Shown here: positions 46,758 to 56,146 of the stretch, piece by piece | Numbering within the stretch: position 1 is the stretch's first letter | How the letters are laid out: the number at the start of each line of letters is the position of its first letter | Source of the DNA: Pseudomonas maioricensis | GTDB lineage: Bacteria > Pseudomonadota > Gammaproteobacteria > Pseudomonadales > Pseudomonadaceae | Assembly (NCBI RefSeq): GCF_022790535.1 | Contig: NZ_LOHG01000006.1 | Coordinates: forward strand, 117,668 to 181,667 | Length of the DNA stretch: 64,000 bases | Direction: 5' to 3' | Notes under the pieces: generated by a model | What the model was told of the DNA's origin: nothing | What the model saw: the letters and a program-made list of their open reading frames with translations, nothing else | The model's database searches: none | Position numbers and translations under genes: made by a program

Positions 46758-48371
46758 ATGAGTCTGTCGATTCTCAGTCGTTACGCCTTCTTCGTTGGTT
46801 GCGTGCTTTTTACCTTGTGCAGTTTGCCGTTCTGGCATCACGAGTGGCTGTGGCCCTTCACCCTACTGACCGGTGTACTGTCAGTAGTGGGGATAATCGA
46901 CCTGTTGCAGTCGCCCCACTCGGTACGACGCAACTACCCGGTTCTCGGTAATATTCGCTACGCCGTAGAGGCTATTCGCCCGGAGATCCGCCAGTACCTG
47001 TTGGAATCCGACAGCGATGCCTTGCCCTTCTCGCGGGCACAACGTTCGCTGGTCTACTCACGAGCCAAGAACGAATCGGCAGACAGGCCATTCGGCACCC
47101 TGATTGATGTGTACCAGACAGGCTTCGAGTTCATCAGCCATTCCATGCGCCCCGCGCCACTCAGCGACCCCAACGCCTTTCGGGTGATCGTCGGCGGGCC
47201 TCAATGCACCCAGCCTTATTCAGCTTCGATCTTTAACATCTCAGCCATGAGCTTTGGTTCGCTCAGCGCCAATGCTATCCGCGCTTTGAATCAGGGGGCG
47301 AAGCTCGGCAATTTTGCCCATGACACCGGTGAAGGCAGCATCAGCCCCTACCATCGCGAGCACGGCGGCGACCTGACCTGGGAATTGGGCAGCGGTTATT
47401 TTGGTTGCAGGACAGCCGATGGGCGCTTCGATCCACAACGATTCGCCGAACAAGCCAAAGACCCGCAGGTGCGGATGATCGAGATCAAGATGAGCCAAGG
47501 CGCCAAACCCGGCCACGGCGGCATCCTGCCCAAGCACAAGGTCACCAGGGAGATCGCCGAAACCCGCGGCATTCTGATGGGTGAAGACTGCGTGTCGCCG
47601 TCCCGCCACAGCGCGTTCTCCACGCCGTGCGAACTGATGCAGTTCATTGCTCAACTGCGTGAGCTGTCGGGCGGCAAACCGGTAGGCTTCAAGTTCTGTC
47701 TGGGCCATCCATGGGAATTCATGGGTATTGCCAAAGCCATGCTGGAAACCGGCATCCTGCCGGACTTCATCGTGGTCGACGGGACGGAAGGCGGCACCGG
47801 TGCAGCACCCGTAGAGTTTACTGACCACATGGGCGTGCCCATGCGCGAAGGCTTGCTGTTTGTGCACAACACCCTCGTGGGTCTCAACCTGCGAGACAAG
47901 ATCAAACTGGGTGCCAGTGGCAAAATCGTCAGCGCTTTCGATATCGCCAGCGTACTGGCCATCGGCGCAGACTGGGCCAACTCGGCACGCGGCTTCATGT
48001 TCGCCATTGGCTGTATCCAGTCTCAGAGCTGCCACACCAACAAATGCCCTACCGGCGTCGCGACTCAAGACGCCCTGCGCCAGCGCGCACTGGTGGTGCC
48101 GGACAAGGCCCAGCGAGTGTTCAACTTCCATCGCAACACGCTCAAAGGGCTGGCGGAAATGCTCGCGGCTGCGGGTCTGGATCATCCTTCGCAACTGGAG
48201 GCCAAGCACCTGGTACGTCGTATGTCTGCTACCGAAATCAAACTGTTTTCCCAGTCCCATGTATTTCTGGAACCGGGGCAGTTGTTGAATGGCGAAGTGG
48301 ACGGCAGTTTTTATTCGAACATGTGGCAGATGGCTAGAGCAGACAGCTTTGAGCCCAATGCGATTGGCTGA
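46758..48371 (+). CDS. FMN-binding glutamate-synthase-like protein (GltB2-type)
   Basis: 537 residues. Two N-terminal TM helices (about 6-50) anchor a GltS/GOGAT FMN-binding domain: ISAMSFGSLSANAIRALNQGAK, the FMN segment VDGTEGGTGAAPVEF, and a cysteine motif (GCIQSQSCHTNKCPTG) that can hold a 3Fe-4S cluster. There is no glutamine amidotransferase domain, so it is not a complete glutamate synthase. Proteins of this kind are common in bacteria with unproven reactions. The ATG at 46758 follows AGGAAACC. Confidence 0.88.
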   Translation: MSLSILSRYAFFVGCVLFTLCSLPFWHHEWLWPFTLLTGVLSVVGIIDLLQSPHSVRRNYPVLGNIRYAVEAIRPEIRQYLLESDSDALPFSRAQRSLVYSRAKNESADRPFGTLIDVYQTGFEFISHSMRPAPLSDPNAFRVIVGGPQCTQPYSASIFNISAMSFGSLSANAIRALNQGAKLGNFAHDTGEGSISPYHREHGGDLTWELGSGYFGCRTADGRFDPQRFAEQAKDPQVRMIEIKMSQGAKPGHGGILPKHKVTREIAETRGILMGEDCVSPSRHSAFSTPCELMQFIAQLRELSGGKPVGFKFCLGHPWEFMGIAKAMLETGILPDFIVVDGTEGGTGAAPVEFTDHMGVPMREGLLFVHNTLVGLNLRDKIKLGASGKIVSAFDIASVLAIGADWANSARGFMFAIGCIQSQSCHTNKCPTGVATQDALRQRALVVPDKAQRVFNFHRNTLKGLAEMLAAAGLDHPSQLEAKHLVRRMSATEIKLFSQSHVFLEPGQLLNGEVDGSFYSNMWQMARADSFEPNAIG

Positions 48372-48548
48372 CCGGCCATCCAATCAATCGAGACATCCTG
48401 TAATTAGCCCACCTTTGCAATTGCGCTAAAAATCCTCCACCCTGCCGCGCCGCCGAACCCGCCAGGACACCCTGATTGACCGGCGGCGCGGAACCTAGAG
48501 CCCTCGCGGCTGATCTTTATCCCTTACGACATTAAAGAGCTTACCGTT

Positions 48549-49691
48549 ATGAATAACGGACGCGACCTGCGCATCGACTTCTTCCGGGGCCTGGCGTTGA
48601 TCTTCATTTTTTGGGATCACGTGCCAGACAACCCCCTCGCCCAATTGACCGTACGCAATTTCGGCTTCAGTGACGCTGCGGAAATTTTCGTCTTCCTGGC
48701 GGGTTACGCCGCCATCCTTGCCTATGGGCGTATCGCTCGACGTGACGGCTTTGTCGTTTCAACCGTGAGGATCCTGCGCCGTACCTGGGTGCTCTACGTT
48801 GTTCACATCTTCTTGCTGACGCTGTTGATGGGCATTGTTTTCGTTGCTAATCATTACGTCGAAACCCGCGACATGATTCAGGAAATGGGCCTGCAACATT
48901 TTGTTGCCGACCCTCAACAGGCATTGGCGGATCAACTGCTGCTGCGTTTCAAGCCCAACCTGACCGACCCGTTGCCGCTGTACATCCTGCTGTTGCTGGC
49001 CTTGCCGTTGATCCTGCCGATGATGCTGCGCAATATGCCCCTGACGGTCGGGCTGTCCATTGGGCTGTACTTGATGGTGCCGCTGGAGGGCTGGAATATT
49101 TCCGCCTATGAAGGCGGCGGCGTCTGGTACTTCAACCCGGTGGCCTGGCAATTGCTGTTCGTGCTTGGCGGCGCTTGTGCACTGACGTCCGAAGCCAAGC
49201 CTGCGATCAAAGTCGCTCAACGCCCGCTTACACAACAACCGCTGTTCATGATTTCAGCCGTATACCTTGTGGCCGCTGCGGTCATGGCGTTCTCCTGGAA
49301 ATTTCCGGCATTGCATCCCGTGCTCATGCCGCAGTTCGTGGCCGACGGGCTGTATCCGATCAACAAGACTGATCTGGGGCCGATGCGTCTACTGCACTTT
49401 CTGGCGTTGGCCTATTGCGTAGCCAAACTGCTGCCCGCTCGCAACACGTGGGTGCAAAGCTGGCCCGCACGACAAACCTGCCGCATGGGTCGTTATTCGC
49501 TGGAAATCTTCTGCCTGGGCGTATTGCTTGCACCGATGGCTGACATGCTCAACGCGTTGGCCGGTGACACCTGGCCGATGCAAGTCTGCACCGCGATCCT
49601 CGGTCTGGGTCTGATGATGTTGATGGCTGCCTGGCTCGACTTTAATAAGCGTCTGGGCAAACCCAAACCCGCTAATGCGGTCGCTATTTGA
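48549..49691 (+). CDS. OpgC family acyltransferase-like membrane protein
   Basis: 380 residues with about ten TM helices. It starts MNNGRDLRIDFFRGLALIFI, the typical OpgC/acyltransferase-3-like opening with Arg-Asp-Phe-Arg-Gly. The E. coli relative OpgC succinylates osmoregulated periplasmic glucans. An AAGAG site precedes the ATG at 48549. Monocistronic. Substrate unproven; no opgGH genes are nearby. Confidence 0.86.
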   Translation: MNNGRDLRIDFFRGLALIFIFWDHVPDNPLAQLTVRNFGFSDAAEIFVFLAGYAAILAYGRIARRDGFVVSTVRILRRTWVLYVVHIFLLTLLMGIVFVANHYVETRDMIQEMGLQHFVADPQQALADQLLLRFKPNLTDPLPLYILLLLALPLILPMMLRNMPLTVGLSIGLYLMVPLEGWNISAYEGGGVWYFNPVAWQLLFVLGGACALTSEAKPAIKVAQRPLTQQPLFMISAVYLVAAAVMAFSWKFPALHPVLMPQFVADGLYPINKTDLGPMRLLHFLALAYCVAKLLPARNTWVQSWPARQTCRMGRYSLEIFCLGVLLAPMADMLNALAGDTWPMQVCTAILGLGLMMLMAAWLDFNKRLGKPKPANAVAI

Positions 49692-49807
49692 GAACAGCGT
49701 CTCAATAAGAGTCCCTCTCGGAAGTTTCCCACAACGTTATCAGGCCAAGTTTTACAACACCTGGCCGTTACGAAAAGGGAGACAACCAACCAAGAGAGGG
49801 AATTCTC

Positions 49808-50506
49808 GTGAACATCAATGCAATCGCTTCAACACCACTAAAAATCCCTATGCCTGCTCAACCCAAGGCTGAGCAGCAGACTGCTGCGGCTACTGCCAAA
49901 CCAGAACGAATGCTGACGGCTGCGGAGGAGTATTCGAAGAAGTTTTATAGCAAAGAAGCTGAACCGTGGAACTCCAAAGTTGATGATTTTTCTGAAACCG
50001 AGCGCTTTGAATTAGGCGACCGCCCTACGACAAGGGAGGGGTACGTAGAACAGCAGTACAACAGGTGTTCAGCCCAGCTCGGAAAGCAATATTACCTCTA
50101 CACCCAGTTCATGGAGGATTTGCATATTATGGACCCTGATGTCGCGCAGAAAAACTGGAGTTATACATTAGGCCCTAACGGAGAAATCAAAGTACTGGAT
50201 CCTAAGGGAAACCTCACTGATGCCGAAACCGACCGTTTAACAGAGGCACTTAATACATTCAAAACCCCTAACCTTGGAAGCTTCAAAGAAAATATACAAA
50301 TCAATGCAAAAACCATCATGCGCATTGTCGACCATGACACCAAGACATTCGAAGGAAAATACAAGCTGGATCTCTTAAACTTTCATGAGAACATTGACTA
50401 CGGAAAAATAAATTTCCTGAAAAATGAGCGAAACGATGACTGGAGGAGTCAAATGCTGAAGGCCGGCGATTTGCGTAACAGTCCAAAAATAGACGTTCTA
50501 GCATAA
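49808..50506 (+). CDS. Unknown protein of the AT-rich islet
   Basis: 232 residues starting at GTG with AGGGA about 8 bases upstream. The first 35 residues are Ala/Pro/Gln/Thr rich and probably disordered (MNINAIASTPLKIPMPAQPK), followed by a charged, mostly helical body. No signal peptide, TM helix or family is recognised. Base and codon use is AT-richer than neighbours, suggesting transfer. The low-complexity N-terminus resembles those of type III or VI secretion substrates, but nothing else supports that. It is convergent with a secreted-repeat gene, with a shared hairpin between. Confidence 0.7.
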   Translation: MNINAIASTPLKIPMPAQPKAEQQTAAATAKPERMLTAAEEYSKKFYSKEAEPWNSKVDDFSETERFELGDRPTTREGYVEQQYNRCSAQLGKQYYLYTQFMEDLHIMDPDVAQKNWSYTLGPNGEIKVLDPKGNLTDAETDRLTEALNTFKTPNLGSFKENIQINAKTIMRIVDHDTKTFEGKYKLDLLNFHENIDYGKINFLKNERNDDWRSQMLKAGDLRNSPKIDVLA

Positions 50507-50513
50507 TTACAGA

Positions 50514-50539
50514 GGCGCTCTGCCAGAGGGCAGAGCGCC
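50514..50539. terminator. Hairpin between two convergent islet genes
   Basis: A perfect 11-base stem GGCGCTCTGCC/GGCAGAGCGCC with loop AGAG. No T-run on either side, so it is a GC-rich palindrome with uncertain termination strength. Confidence 0.7.
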
Positions 50540-50548
50540 GTCCAAGCG

Positions 50549-51748
50549 CTAGAGTTTAATATGCCAATTAACTAAAAACCTCCTGCATACGTGACCAAGG
50601 CGAAATTCGTGAGGTTTATCCGCCAAATTCTCAAGTAATACATTGATTCCAATGTATCTACCCGTTTTGTAACGGGTGGCCCAAACCGCCCTACCCGTCG
50701 CTTGATTTTCAGTGAAATTCTTAGCGGGATCCCCCCCTTCGCATTTCCCAAATTCAAGTAGCCTTGTTGCTTTACCGTTGCTTTCCGAGGTTAGCGTGAT
50801 AGGCCCGAGAGATATCGGCCCATGATGTTTAAAATCGAAATTCAATACACCTCCTTCCAGCGGCGCATTTTTGGAGTCCCAAAATTTGACCTCCAGTAAA
50901 GCTTTCTCCACAGCCTGAGTCGCAATAAAAAAGGGCGATTCGAAATCATAAGGAAAACGCAATAACCCTTTCTCATGATGCAGGTCATAGCTCATATGCG
51001 GATAAGAACCCAGCACAATCTTATAAGGTGCATTTTCAACTTTCGCCCCTTCCACCGCACTGATCCGGACATTAACCACCGACCCCGGTTTCAAACCGCG
51101 ATGTGCGTTAGGAGTCGTGTGCCTCTTCAACTCCCATTTCCGGCCGTCGACTTGATACTCAAGTTTCCACACTTTGTTGAACGTTTCCAGCTCCGGTGTT
51201 CCCAGCATCACGTCCTGCCCACGAACCGAGACAAAGCTGTAATGATGCACAGACGCTGTATTGGTCAGCGTCTGTGTTATCTGATGAAGCTTGTCAGATA
51301 ACTCTGTGAACATCGGCTCATCTACTTCCTGCGCAACCTCAGGTACCACAACGGGTTCAGCCGGAGCTTGTGGTTCCGGAATGACAACCGTCGGCACTTC
51401 AACGACTTCGTGCTGCTCTTCGGCAAGCGCCGTCGGTTCGTCACAGTCAACGGGTTCAACCGGAGCCTGTGGTTCCGGGATGGCAACCGTGGGTACCTCA
51501 ACAACTTCATGCGGTTCTTCTGCAACGGCTGTAGGCACCGCCGGTTCATCACAGGCCACCGGTTCAACCGAGACTTGTGTTTCCGGGATGACTACCGCCG
51601 AGACGTCAACAACTTCATGCTGCTCTTCAGTAATCGCTGGAGGAGCCATAGGCTCCTCACAGCCAGTCTTTGCCCATACGTGACAAGAGATCGCCAATAA
51701 AATTGCGGACGCGAGTGTACTGCGAACTAACTTCCTGTTCTTTTTCAT
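50549..51748 (-). CDS. Secreted repeat-stalk protein of unknown function
   Basis: 399 residues: signal peptide (MKKNRKLVRSTLASAILLAI.., cleavage after HVWA), then three tandem repeats of 36, 36 and 33 residues (about 30-134). Each starts CEEP or CDEP and carries HEVV(D/E)V and VIPE(T/P)Q or AIPEPQ, so the stalk is Pro/Glu/Val rich with one Cys per repeat. The C-terminal region (about 155-399) is beta-rich, opening HHYSFVSVRGQD, and includes a segment ELKRHTTPNAHRGLKPGSVV. No family is recognised. The ATG at 51748 follows AGGAAG. AT-richer than its neighbours. Probably periplasmic or cell surface. Confidence 0.78.
   Translation of the reverse strand: MKKNRKLVRSTLASAILLAISCHVWAKTGCEEPMAPPAITEEQHEVVDVSAVVIPETQVSVEPVACDEPAVPTAVAEEPHEVVEVPTVAIPEPQAPVEPVDCDEPTALAEEQHEVVEVPTVVIPEPQAPAEPVVVPEVAQEVDEPMFTELSDKLHQITQTLTNTASVHHYSFVSVRGQDVMLGTPELETFNKVWKLEYQVDGRKWELKRHTTPNAHRGLKPGSVVNVRISAVEGAKVENAPYKIVLGSYPHMSYDLHHEKGLLRFPYDFESPFFIATQAVEKALLEVKFWDSKNAPLEGGVLNFDFKHHGPISLGPITLTSESNGKATRLLEFGKCEGGDPAKNFTENQATGRAVWATRYKTGRYIGINVLLENLADKPHEFRLGHVCRRFLVNWHIKL
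51347..51661. repeat. Three coding tandem repeats (108, 108 and 99 bases)
   Basis: Direct repeats inside the secreted protein gene encode the Cys-Asp/Glu-Glu-Pro stalk units. The third unit lacks three codons. Unit similarity at DNA level is visible, for example in repeated gaccgttggc-type and acttcatg(c)-type stretches. Confidence 0.8.
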
Positions 51749-52189
51749 GATACTTCCTGAATATGAATACACATAATTATTGCAGGGCGTAATGCCACTG
51801 ACAAAATTGACATAATCAGCGTTTAATATGCGAGTCAATACTAAACAATCAAAATCAGAAAGGTCCTACTTAAACAGCAAAACCAGGGTATTAGTCCTAC
51901 AACACAACACCTCACTAACGGGCTAAACCTGTAGGGAAGATCAGGAACAGTCACGTCATGATGCGAAAAAAATTCATCACCACAGGGGTTTATCAAATCC
52001 AGCCCCTTGCCGATAAACCGAAAGAGCCGCTGATGGACCTGCGGCCTGAGTCAAGCAAAGCCAGGGATTGATCCACAGCCTGTTGCTACTCAGGAAGCGC
52101 CCTCAGCCCTGGACAATTTTTCCCGCAATCCCGGTCAGCGACTAAGCTTGAGTCAGGTGCGATTAACAGGTTTAACCGGGCCAATCGAA
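51749..52189. other. Intergenic region
   Basis: 441 bases, AT-rich near 51770-51860. It should hold the promoter of the secreted-repeat gene (minus) and of the GT51 gene (plus). No gene, RNA or palindrome was recognised. Confidence 0.5.
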
Positions 52190-55100
52190 ATGGGCGTTTT
52201 ACGGCATGCAGATACGAAACAGACGGTGATTACAGCGGACCGTAGTGACCGCGCCCCCATGCCGAAAGCCCCTCGCCGCAAAAGTTACGTGTGGCGCGTA
52301 TTCTGGGTATTAGTGCTCATGGGGATTGCGGCGCTGGCCGTCGCGATGGTGATCGAGTCACGCAGCTCGCGGTTGCAGGCACTGGAATTCAGTCGGTTTG
52401 CGGCAAAGCTGAGCTACTCGATGCATCCTGGCCCCAGTGATTCGATGCTTTACCCTGGCGACGGCCCCTTCGATAAACGCCTGGGCTATTCATCGCTGAA
52501 TGAGTTCCTGCCGCGCCTGCTCAAGCGCGACTACCTGATTACCGAACAGGTCAGGTTTTCTCCGGATTTGCTCGACTACAGCAAGCGTGGCTTCTTCGTC
52601 CCTTATGAGGAGAAGATTCAGGCGGGCCTGTCGATCACTGACTGCCGCGGAATCGACCTCTACCAGTTCCGTTACCCACAACAGTTCTACCCGACCTTCG
52701 CCGCGATCCCGCCCCTTTTGGTGCACAGTCTGCTGTTCATCGAAAACCGGGACTTGCTTGATCCACAGCAGCCCATGGCCAACCCGGCAGTGGACTGGCC
52801 TCGGTTTGCCAAGGCGGCGATTTCCCAGGTGTCGAAGCTGATCGGTTTGCCGGGTCAATCTGCCGGAGGTAGCACGCTGGCGACGCAATTGGAGAAGTAC
52901 CGGCATTCCCCCGATGGCCTCACCTTGTCGGGTTCGGAAAAGCTTCGGCAGATGATTTCCGCCAGCGTGCGTGCCTACCAACCGGGCCAGCAGACCCTGG
53001 AGGCACGGCAACGAGTGGTGCGTGATTACCTCAACAGCGTGCCGCTGTCGGCAGTGCCGGGGCATGGCGAAGTGCATGGCATGGCGGAGGGTTTACGGGT
53101 CTGGTATGGCGCGGACTTCGTCAAGACCAATCGGGTACTGACTTCCAACGCCAGCGACCCGCAAAATCTTGCTGAGCGAGGCTTGGCCTTACGTGAGGTG
53201 CTATCGCTGGTTATCGCTCAACGTCGGCCCTCGCACTATCTGGCTAAAGGTCGTGCGGAGCTGGCTGAGTTGACGGACAGCCACATTCGTCTGCTGGCCC
53301 AGAATCAGGTGATCAATAGCGCTCTGGCCAACGCAGCGCTTAAAGCGGATCTGAGCTATCGCAACTGGGTGGAGCAACCGACTATTCAGCCCATCGAGAC
53401 CAACAAGGGGATCAGCGTTGCCCGCAGTCGGCTGTCGGCACTGCTCAATCGCCCGCTGTACGATCTCGATCGACTGGATCTGTCGGCCACCAGCACCTTG
53501 CAAAGCGAGCTGCAGAACAGTGTCAGTCAGTACCTGCGTGATCTGGCGGACCCGGCCTTTGCTGCGCAGGTCGGGCTGCTGGGCGAACGCTTGCTGACGC
53601 CCGCCAGTACCACTCAGGTTCGTTACAGCTTCACCCTGTTTGAACGCGGCCCGGACGGTTCCAGAGTTCGGGTGCAGACCGACAGCACCGATCAGCCGTT
53701 TGACATCAATGAAGGCAGCAAGCTCGAGCTGGGCTCTACAGCCAAGTTACGGGTGCTGACCACCTACCTGGAAATCATTGCCGAGCTGCATGACCGTTAC
53801 GCGGCACAGAGTCTCAGTGCACTCGGAAAAGAGCCCGTAGCCGATCAGGATCGCCTGACACGCTGGGCACTGGATTACCTGATGCAGAACAAGGATCGTG
53901 ACCTGACGAAGATGCTCTCGGCGGCTCTGGACCGGCGTTATTCGGCCAGCCCGGCGGAGAGCTTTTTCACCGGCGGCGGCATGCATCACTTCAATAACTT
54001 TCGCAAGGAAGACGACAACCGCCTGCCGACCTTGCGCGAATCGTTGCGTGAGTCGATCAACCTGCCGTTCATCCGCCTGATGCGCGACGTCGTGCGCTAC
54101 AGCACCTACCAGGGACCGAACAACAGCGCAGAATTGCTCAAGGATGACGACGATCCGCGCCGTCAGGAATACCTGAGCCGCTTCGCTGACCGGGAAGGCT
54201 CGGTGTTCCTGCTGCGCTTCTGGAAACGCTACAAGGACAAGACCACTCAGGAACGGCTCGACACCTTCCTGGATGGTATTAACCCGACGCCGATAAGGCT
54301 CGCGGCCGTGCACCGTTATCTGCTGCCGGGTGCCAGTCAGGCCAATTTCAACACGTTTATTCGCGCGCACATGACTGAGGAAAAAGTCGGGCCGAAGCTC
54401 AGCGAGAAACGCTTGGCCGATCTCTATGAAAGCTACGGGCCGGGCAAATACAACCTGCCGGATCAGGGCTACATCGCCAAGGCTCACCCGTTGGATCTGT
54501 GGTTGGTGGGTTACTTGCTGCAGCACCCGGAAGCGCAATTCAAGGACGCCGTTGCCGCCAGCCGCCATGAGCGTCAGGAAGTGTATGGCTGGCTGTTCAA
54601 GAGTCGTCACAAGAGCGCTCGGGACAGCCGGATTCGCACCATGATGGAGGTCGAGGCCTTTCTCGATATTCATCAACGCTGGCAGCGCGTGGGCTATCCG
54701 TTCGACCATCTGGTGCCTTCACTGGCCACCGCCATTGGCAGCTCCGGCGACCGCCCCGCAGCGCTGGCTGAGCTGATTGGCATCATTCAGAACGACGGTA
54801 TCCGCCTGCCAACCCTGCGCATCGACAGCCTGCATTTTGCTGCCGATACACCTTACGAAACACGCTTGGCCAACAATCCGGAACTGGGCCAGCGCGTCTT
54901 GCCCTCCGAGGTCGCCGCGGCCATGCGTGAAGCGCTGTCACAAGTCGTCGACAGCGGCACCGCCAAGCGAGTACACGGCAGCTTCAAGTTGCAGGATGGC
55001 TCCATCCTGGCAATGGGCGGCAAGACCGGGACCGGCGACAACCGCATCGAAAGTATTGGCTCAGGCGGACGCATCCTCAGCTCGCGGGCGATCAACCGTA

Positions 55101-55291
55101 CGGCGACTTTTGTGTTCTATCTGGGCGATAACCACTTCGGCACCCTGACGGCCTTCGTACCCGGCCGGGCCGCAGAGGGTTTCCGGTTCACCTCTGCACT
55201 GCCGGTGCAGGTCCTCAAGGGCATGGCGCCGATTCTGAATCCGTATCTGGAGCCGGGTGGCCATACGCTCTGTAAAACAGGGCTCATGTAG
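52190..55291 (+). CDS. Large GT51 transglycosylase / transpeptidase-like protein
   Basis: 1033 residues from the ATG at 52190 (a TTG at 52148 and an ATG at 52259 are alternatives). One N-terminal TM helix (about 34-55). The GT51 lipid-II transglycosylase motifs are present: ENRD (about 185) and GGSTLATQLEK (about 228). A penicillin-binding-type domain follows, with Ser-Thr-Ala-Lys (about 515) as the SxxK motif and GGKTGTGD (about 943) as the KTG motif. The SxxK-to-KTG distance, over 420 residues, is far above that of PBP1a (roughly 250), with a large extra region between. It may be a peptidoglycan synthase of specialised role. Monocistronic. Confidence 0.85.
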   Translation: MGVLRHADTKQTVITADRSDRAPMPKAPRRKSYVWRVFWVLVLMGIAALAVAMVIESRSSRLQALEFSRFAAKLSYSMHPGPSDSMLYPGDGPFDKRLGYSSLNEFLPRLLKRDYLITEQVRFSPDLLDYSKRGFFVPYEEKIQAGLSITDCRGIDLYQFRYPQQFYPTFAAIPPLLVHSLLFIENRDLLDPQQPMANPAVDWPRFAKAAISQVSKLIGLPGQSAGGSTLATQLEKYRHSPDGLTLSGSEKLRQMISASVRAYQPGQQTLEARQRVVRDYLNSVPLSAVPGHGEVHGMAEGLRVWYGADFVKTNRVLTSNASDPQNLAERGLALREVLSLVIAQRRPSHYLAKGRAELAELTDSHIRLLAQNQVINSALANAALKADLSYRNWVEQPTIQPIETNKGISVARSRLSALLNRPLYDLDRLDLSATSTLQSELQNSVSQYLRDLADPAFAAQVGLLGERLLTPASTTQVRYSFTLFERGPDGSRVRVQTDSTDQPFDINEGSKLELGSTAKLRVLTTYLEIIAELHDRYAAQSLSALGKEPVADQDRLTRWALDYLMQNKDRDLTKMLSAALDRRYSASPAESFFTGGGMHHFNNFRKEDDNRLPTLRESLRESINLPFIRLMRDVVRYSTYQGPNNSAELLKDDDDPRRQEYLSRFADREGSVFLLRFWKRYKDKTTQERLDTFLDGINPTPIRLAAVHRYLLPGASQANFNTFIRAHMTEEKVGPKLSEKRLADLYESYGPGKYNLPDQGYIAKAHPLDLWLVGYLLQHPEAQFKDAVAASRHERQEVYGWLFKSRHKSARDSRIRTMMEVEAFLDIHQRWQRVGYPFDHLVPSLATAIGSSGDRPAALAELIGIIQNDGIRLPTLRIDSLHFAADTPYETRLANNPELGQRVLPSEVAAAMREALSQVVDSGTAKRVHGSFKLQDGSILAMGGKTGTGDNRIESIGSGGRILSSRAINRTATFVFYLGDNHFGTLTAFVPGRAAEGFRFTSALPVQVLKGMAPILNPYLEPGGHTLCKTGLM

Positions 55292-55333
55292 CTCATTGAT
55301 TATGAAAACCTCCATCGCAGCCTTCACAAAGCC

Positions 55334-55426
55334 CCTGTAGGAGCGAGCTTGCTCGCGATTCGGTTACCTGGCCGACAAATTCATCGCCGGGGCTGCCTCC
55401 ATCGCGAGCAAGCTCGCTCCTACAGG
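55334..55426. repeat. REP pair, family B
   Basis: Arms cctgtaggagcgagcttgctcg and cgagcaagctcgctcctacagg between the GT51 gene and the PadR operon. Confidence 0.9.
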
Positions 55427-55513
55427 GTCCGTGTTTGCAGCGCGACTGTGCCTACGCACGGCTGCCAAGTAGCAAACGAGAACCGTTCGTCTTTATCCCT
55501 TGCGCAATCGTAA

Positions 55514-55535
55514 AGATATATCTTAAGGTATATCT
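55514..55535. promoter_or_regulatory. Candidate PadR/YqjI operator
   Basis: AGATATATCT and AGGTATATCT, two near-identical palindromic decamers 12 bases apart, lie 24 bases before the PadR gene. PadR-family dimers bind such dyads and often regulate their own operon. Confidence 0.7.
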
Positions 55536-55558
55536 AACGTGTAACAGGAGATGAAGAA

Positions 55559-56146
55559 ATGCGTGATGACCCTCACGACAACGACCATCGTCCGTCTCAT
55601 CGCCAGCATGGCGATGGACGGGATGGTTTTGAGAAACGCCCAGGCCGTGAACGCGGCGGGCGCGGGCCCCGGGTGTTCGCACCTGGCGACCTGAAATTGC
55701 TGCTGCTGGCGTTGATCGCCGAGCAGCCTTGCCATGGCTACGACCTGATCCGCCAGATCGAAGGCATGTTCGATGGCGCCTACAGCCCCAGCCCAGGGGT
55801 GATCTATCCCACCCTGACCTTCCTTGAAGAAAGCGAATTGATTGAAGGCGATGCTCAGGGTGGCAAGAAACATTACGCCGCAACCGACGCCGGTCGCGCT
55901 TCACTGGCTGAGCAGAAAATCGCGCTGGATGGCGTGCGCATGCGGATCGACGTCAGTAAGCGATCACTGCGCGGCCACGACCGCCCCGCTGAAATCCATG
56001 AAGCCGTGCACAACCTGCGTCACGCCTTGCAATTGCACCACGGTCGCTGGAGCCCGGAAGAAATCCTCCGGGTTCGAGATCTGCTCAATAACACCGCCAA
56101 AGCCATCGTCGATGGCCCCCACGTCAACTCGGAGAAGCCGGTATGA
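55559..56146 (+). CDS. PadR-family regulator with His-rich N-terminus (YqjI-like)
   Basis: 195 residues. Residues 1-38 are His/Asp/Arg/Gly rich (DDPHDNDHRPSHRQHGDG), a likely metal-binding tail. A PadR winged helix follows (LKLLLLALIAEQPCHGYDLI; GVIYPTLTFLEE). This architecture and the neighbouring ferric reductase match E. coli YqjI, a nickel-responsive repressor of yqjH. An AGGAG site precedes the ATG at 55559. Stop overlaps the next start as ATGA. Confidence 0.92.
   Translation: MRDDPHDNDHRPSHRQHGDGRDGFEKRPGRERGGRGPRVFAPGDLKLLLLALIAEQPCHGYDLIRQIEGMFDGAYSPSPGVIYPTLTFLEESELIEGDAQGGKKHYAATDAGRASLAEQKIALDGVRMRIDVSKRSLRGHDRPAEIHEAVHNLRHALQLHHGRWSPEEILRVRDLLNNTAKAIVDGPHVNSEKPV

Noticed and set aside
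47241..48383. 380-residue frame antisense to the FMN-binding glutamate-synthase-like gene
   Set aside because: Shadow frame without family features; the sense gene has FMN and Fe-S motifs.
53747..54709. 320-residue frame antisense to the GT51 gene
   Set aside because: No ribosome site or domain; the sense strand carries conserved motifs throughout.
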